From Falciphora oryzae (Eukaryota > Ascomycota > Sordariomycetes > Magnaporthales > Magnaporthaceae): a DNA stretch of 52,556 bases. The notes under the pieces were generated by a model that did no database searches, was not told the origin of the DNA, and worked only from the letters and a program-made list of their open reading frames with translations. Both the position numbers and the translations under genes were made by a program. This document shows, piece by piece, positions 48,042 through 52,556 of the stretch (positions are counted from its first letter, which is position 1; every line of letters begins with the position of its first letter). Location: contig JNVV01000045.1 of the NCBI GenBank assembly GCA_000733355.1, forward strand, positions 232,965 through 285,520. Reading direction: 5' to 3'.

Positions 48042-49582
48042 AATTTCGAGCACAACACGTACGCCAGGGTTGTCGAAAGGGGAAATTTATCTCGAGGTGT
48101 GATGGCGCCTGGTTGACTGCTGCGAATTGTTGCCCGGTTATGGACGTTCCAATTACTTTTCTCTTTTTTTTTTTTTTTTTTTTTCCCTTCTCTATTCCTT
48201 CTGCTTGTGCGCGTGTTGGCTGGCTTGCGGTGGGCCATGGCGATCTTTGCAAGTCTCGGCGCTCGCCTCGTCACTTTGTGCGACGTCCTGACGGTGGTGG
48301 GTGGTGGGTGTGGGTATGCGGAGATCGATCGAGTGTGATTGAGGGAGGAGGCTGCGTTCAGCCTCAGCAGATCGGGCGGGTGATTTGGTTTCCTTTGTGC
48401 GGAATTTGTTCCTTCTTTCTTTCCTTTTTCTTGTTCTTCCCAGGAATCTGTTTTCGCCATGGCGGACGATTGAGCCCTTCGGCGAACCTATCAGGGGTAG
48501 CGAAAATGCTCGTCGGGCCAGGTGGTGTTGGCGAGGGCGAGGGAGGAGGAAAGGACAAGGAGCTTGTGTGTGATTTATCCAATATTTTGCTAGCAAAAAC
48601 ACGACGCCACGCCTCGGCTCGAGTCCGCGGCTAGCCTTCTCCATTAATGCAGGCCCTCTGCTTTCTCGGGCATCGGGAGTCGTGAGGGGATGTCTCGAGG
48701 CCGGTGCGGTCACACCAGATTCGGCACCGTGGCATCTCGTTCAGCTGGCCCAGGGATTGCGGGTAGGTCGGCGGGACTCGTTACCAAAGGGGCGGAAGAG
48801 CGAGATCTGCACGGCAAATACACGTATGCCCATGGGATTGGGATTTGCAGCCGGCCCAGCGAGACGGCTTCCTGCATTTGCTCCCCCGTCCTGTGGTGGC
48901 TTTCCCACCACCAGGCGCATCCCCCTCCCTTGGCGGGCCGTGTTTGCAAGCTTTACCACTCTGTCGGGTCACGATCTTCAAGGGAAGAAAGAGAACCCCC
49001 TGGCGCTTTCTGCCGATTGCTTCGGCGCTTTCGGTCCCGGCCAAATAAACCCAGGCTGGCCACGGATTTCAGGGGCTCGCCCATCGATCGAGCCGACCCG
49101 AACGAGAATCACACCAAACGGCCCGTCCAACCTATCATCATCACCACCTCCCTTTTACGGCCGCCAATGACTGGCCAAAGGAATAAGCAAAAGAACCTGC
49201 CACACACTTCTCAAACCAGTGTCAGTGACCTGACGGCCCTTGGTGCCACCACACCGGTCCCGCCAGCCGCTCGCTTCGAGCATTCCCACCCCCACCAGTA
49301 TCGCCGGCTTGGACAGCGCACATGCGCCCGCTTGGCTTACCGAGGAGGAAAAGGACACACGGGAGTCACCTGGCATGGGCATGGCTACCGCCACCGCCAT
49401 CTGGAAGGAGGGTGGGAAGCCCTCTCCACGAGCTGTGAATCCGCTGTGCTCGGCAAGGAACAAGGCGTCCTTGTTCGATGGCCGGGCCTTTTTGAACCTC
49501 GCTGCCGCAATCCCACAATCGCCGATCTCGGCGGCGGCGGGAAGATGAGACACCATCGACGGGAAGGCAGGGGAGGAAGAAG

Positions 49583-49608
49583 AAAAAAAAAAAAAAAAAA
49601 AAAAAAAA
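49583..49608 (+). repeat. Poly(A) run of 26 bases
   Basis: A homopolymer of 26 A within purine-rich sequence, the same length as the run at 42582-42607. Homopolymers this long are prone to sequencing error. Confidence 0.85.
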
Positions 49609-49844
49609 GAAAAAAGGCTGTATTCGGTTGGGTATTCTTGTCCCTGAGCCACTCGTGGCTCTCTCGCGACCCTCCGTGCAGGGCCCTGCATGAGCAAAAA
49701 CTGCACTATTGGGTCAAGGACCGGAATCCAGACATCGCTTGCGGCGCCGACCACGCTTCTCCGCGCGGCCCGCCCTGTCTCCCTCTGTGATGTCAAGGGG
49801 TTTGGATTACTGAACATCTCAACGGTGCTGTCACCACATCACAC

Positions 49845-49852
49845 TATATAAA
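49845..49852 (+). promoter_or_regulatory. TATA box, probable promoter of the second Cys-rich gene
   Basis: TATATAAA is a strong TATA element. It lies about 700 bp before the start codon at 50552, which implies a long 5' leader with several short upstream open frames. No other plus-strand gene lies between, so the link is reasonable but not proven. Confidence 0.45.
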
Positions 49853-50478
49853 GTCTTGAGGCATGTCCTTCATGATATCTATCCATCAGGGAGGACAGCA
49901 TCGCCATCGGCTAGCACGGAAGAAGGCCAGCTACAACCCATCAGCACTAAAGCCCACTGCCAAACCGTCTTGAACTCCTTTTGCCTTTCTTCTTTCTCCT
50001 CCTGTCGACTCACGCCTGCTCAACTCATCGAGAGTGGCTGTCTATGCTAGTTCTTAGCGGTTCCTAGCTTGAGCGCCGAAGCCGCCGAGGGAAGGCTGTG
50101 GTGCCGAGGAAAGAAGATCAACGGTGCCGAATACCATACCCTCTTCAAGTGCGGGCACGGAGACGGTACTACCTACTAGGGTAGGCTAGCATAGCGCGCG
50201 AAGTCTCCGACTCGTCGCTCGTTCGTGTGGCACAGGCACGACGGGAACCCGATAAGGCACACGAGACTACGGCGAAGGTGCAGTTTCTTGGTAAAGCGAG
50301 CAGGCTGAATACGCACCAGGGCGAGACAAGCCACACACCATCACACCGAAAACTCCTCACATCTCCTGCCCGCCGCCGCCACAGCCGCCACCACTCCTGG
50401 AAAACACCAAGCACTGGAACTAGAAGGCAGGGAGAGTGCACGGAGACCAGACTCGTCACGGCCTGACCACCAAAGGCA

Positions 50479-50501
50479 GAGAAGAAGAAGAAGAAGAAGA
50501 A
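50479..50501 (+). repeat. GAA repeat just upstream of the second Cys-rich gene
   Basis: About seven GAA/AGA units followed by more purine-rich sequence, ending about 50 bp before the start codon. It probably lies in the 5' UTR. Confidence 0.85.
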
Positions 50502-50551
50502 AAGGAAAAGGGAAAAAGGAGTCATTTTGGTGGCTTGTGCCAAAAAGTCCG

Positions 50552-51151
50552 ATGTGTTACCAGATCAACTACAGGCTCCCGTGCGAGCACGTCCGGACGC
50601 ACATCGTCTACTGCGCCGACGCCCCTCCCGCGCCCACCGCCTCCGAGTCCTCGCCTTTCTCGACGGGGTCTCGGGCCGAGAAGCGCAGCAAAGGCCCTAA
50701 GGGCTCCAAGTCGCGAGGCGGCGGCAGAGGCGGCGGTAGCAGCAGCAGCAGCACTAACAACAACAACAACAACGGCTACCACCACCACCACAACAACAAC
50801 AACAACCAACAGACGGACGATACGGGAGCAGCAGCAGCCTGGGCTTCCTCCTCTTCCTCGACGGCAACGACGGCGGCAGCCCGGCGCCCGTGCAGGAACC
50901 TGACGCAGCAGTCGCTGCCGTACCCGACGCCGCCGAGCTTCGCGGGCAGCCCGACGGCGGCGGCGAGCTCGCCGCTGCTGCCAAAGTGCCCGCTGGAGCG
51001 GTGCCCGTTCGAGGAGAGGAACCGGTGCTGGAACTGCTGCTGGTGCGGCAAGCAGTGCAACGACACGGGCCGGTGCAGGTGCGTCATGATCATCGAGGGG
51101 AACCAGGTCGAGTGCGAGCACATCTGCTGCGGCAACTGCACCGCCGCTTGA
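50552..51151 (+). CDS. Cys-rich protein with C-x-H-x-C-C-x-N-C-T signature, paralogue B
   Basis: This is a single-exon frame of 199 aa with 17 cysteines and no signal peptide. The N-terminus MCYQINYRLPCEHVRTHIVYC has the Met-Cys-x-x-x-x-Tyr and C-x-H pattern seen in many uncharacterised fungal proteins. Residues 41-110 are low-complexity: Lys/Gly/Ser-rich, then Asn and His runs (69-87), then Ala/Ser/Thr. The C-terminal third holds CPLERCPF, W-N-C-C-W-C (160-165), CRC (175-177) and CEHICCGNCT (188-197). The last two blocks match paralogue A in order and spacing type. The ATG at 50552 is preferred over an upstream GTG because the conserved Met-Cys start lies there. Zinc binding through a Cys/His cluster is inferred; function is unknown. 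Confidence 0.78.
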   Translation: MCYQINYRLPCEHVRTHIVYCADAPPAPTASESSPFSTGSRAEKRSKGPKGSKSRGGGRGGGSSSSSTNNNNNNGYHHHHNNNNNQQTDDTGAAAAWASSSSSTATTAAARRPCRNLTQQSLPYPTPPSFAGSPTAAASSPLLPKCPLERCPFEERNRCWNCCWCGKQCNDTGRCRCVMIIEGNQVECEHICCGNCTAA

Positions 51152-52556
51152 CGGTGTGGCGGGGGAAGAGTGATAGACGGTGGGTACCTGGGTGGGTGGG
51201 ACGAATCACGGGAAGGGGGAGAGGGCAGGCTGCTGTTAATGGGCGGATGGAAGGAGATATGCGCACGTCGTCGTGTATTTTGTGTTTGTGCCGGGCTGGG
51301 CGGTAGAATAGGCATGTAAGAAGAGCATGGCACTGGCTGGGTGGGAATCACAGGCCCGAGCCTGAGCCTGGGTGCGTGCTGTGTACGATTAGTTTAGATG
51401 TCCGCTCTATCGAAGGGGCCGTGAACGGTGGGGGGTGGATTTTCTCGTCTGTATTTCGCTTCTGTGATATCAACAATGGGATTTCTGGACATGAAGAGAG
51501 AGAGGGACCTTTGCCCATCGCCTTCCGCGTTCCCCGATGAACTTCCAGGCCGTGAACCAAACCCAAAGCCTTGCGTCGAAATGATACTAGATCGATGTTC
51601 CAGCCAACGATGGCACTTGGTGGCGAAGGGGCCCGGTCGCAAACCAGGTCGCCGGGCTGCCGAGGAGAGCCCAGGGATCAGCGGTAGAGTGGCACATGGC
51701 TTTTACTGCGCGGCAATGAGTAGATTGCATCGGATATTGCGGCGGATCGGGCTGAAAGGCAGGGCTTCAAAAGACATGGGTCACGGGCTCGACTCGATGT
51801 CGCTCATAAACGTGAAATCTTGTTCCATGCTTGATTGTGCACATTTAGACATTGTTCTTGGCTCGCTTGTGCTTAAAGGTATAAATAGGCTGGTATCTAC
51901 CTGCGGAGGGAAACAGGCGTGCAGGCGGCACACACAACTGTCAGTCAAGGGGCGTGGAAGGAGGCTGTTCCGGGCTAGGCGGAACGGGCCGTCTTCATCC
52001 GCGACGACTCTTTTCCGGCGTGTCCCAGCCGGACTGCCTGCCGTTTGTTCGCTCTGCATTGCTCTGCACTGGGATTTGCTCCTGTCCCTCCTCGCGTTCG
52101 CTGTGTTCTGTTTTTGTTTCCCCCTTTGTTTGTTTTGTTTTGTTACCCTGCCGTCCTCTCGGCGACGACGTCCCTGACCTAACCCATCAAAATTCTCCGC
52201 CAGCTGTTGCATCCCAAGAGGGGCCTGCAGGGAGCAAAAAGACTAGCACAAGAAGGCGGCAAGGGCCCGACACGAAGAGGCGAAAGCCGCACTGACTGTC
52301 GATCCAGCTCTGTGTCAGAGGCGGCAGGGGTCGGACGGACAGACTGGAGACGTCCCAAGTCATGAGCCACGTGCAGCGCATGCGGGGGCCGTGTCCTGGC
52401 TCCCCCCCTTTTCCGTTGCACAGGCGCAGGGGATGGGTCGGAAGACATGGGCGGACTGAGCCATGTGCCACAACAGCCGGCCGGCCACGGCAGTAGGAAG
52501 GATTTCAGGAAGCAGCCGGTTCGCCGAGGATGGAGTGGGCCGGCCAGCCGTAAATA
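51152..52556. other. Right edge, no gene recognised
   Basis: Downstream of paralogue B. A T/G-rich stretch at about 52100-52150 is the most distinct part. Open frames such as 51428-52177 show no family motif. The window ends inside this region, so a gene could start beyond it. Confidence 0.45.

Larger units (their letters stand above)
48042..50551. other. Intergenic region between the two Cys-rich genes
   Basis: These 2.5 kb hold a 21-T run at 48164-48184, a 26-A run at 49583-49608, a TATA box at 49845-49852 and a GAA repeat at 50479-50501. The plus frame 48690-49790 is long but starts without clear context and has a poly-Lys stretch from the A run. I do not call it a gene. Confidence 0.5.

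Noticed and set aside
48690..49790. 366-codon plus frame between the Cys-rich genes
   Set aside because: Contains a poly-Lys stretch from a homopolymer A run, no domain, and no sign of coding bias.

Overview
The window is nuclear DNA of a filamentous ascomycete (Pezizomycotina). The evidence is short GT-AG introns of about 50-150 bp inside most genes, C/G-ending codons, CT-rich leaders and fungus-specific families (2EXR, AIM18, GRR1, the M-C-x-Y Cys-rich family). A Sordariomycete, perhaps Sordariales, is my guess from the general look and is not proven. There is no operon, plasmid, CRISPR array, rRNA or convincing tRNA. One run of 74 Ns lies at 35784-35857. All exon models were made by eye from splice signals, reading phase and family motifs. 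The main ones close exactly in frame.

Left part (1-24211). Succinyl-CoA ligase alpha (-) and ELP3 (+) diverge from a shared 665-bp promoter. A broken 2EXR-family gene (-) faces ELP3. Next is a small secreted Cys-rich protein with an EF-hand (-), then a 5.3-kb gene-poor stretch (7473-12777) that includes a visibly AT-richer part. An eight-exon OPT transporter (+) converges on ribosomal protein uL13 (-). A Ubl-TM-BAG co-chaperone (-), a CPYC glutaredoxin (+) and mitochondrial AIM18 (-) follow.

Right part (24212-52556). GRR1, an SCF F-box/LRR protein (+), and a ten-exon P-type cation ATPase (+) are followed by the N gap. The mitochondrial NAD(H) kinase POS5 (-) comes next, then an LPAAT-type acyltransferase (+) whose catalytic motif is split by a GC-AG intron. 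After a 6.3-kb gene-poor stretch come two tandem genes for uncharacterised Cys-rich proteins (47499-48041 and 50552-51151), which share Cys signatures and carry long Q, N, H, S or G tracts.

Most of the window is housekeeping: the TCA cycle, tRNA wobble modification, translation, redox and NADPH supply, ubiquitin ligation, lipid synthesis and ion pumping. Several products look mitochondrial (LSC1, AIM18, POS5, possibly a glutaredoxin isoform), but nothing shows that they are co-regulated. The least explained parts are the tandem Cys-rich pair, the secreted Cys-rich/EF-hand protein, the splice-site choice in the acyltransferase, and the long gene-free stretches.
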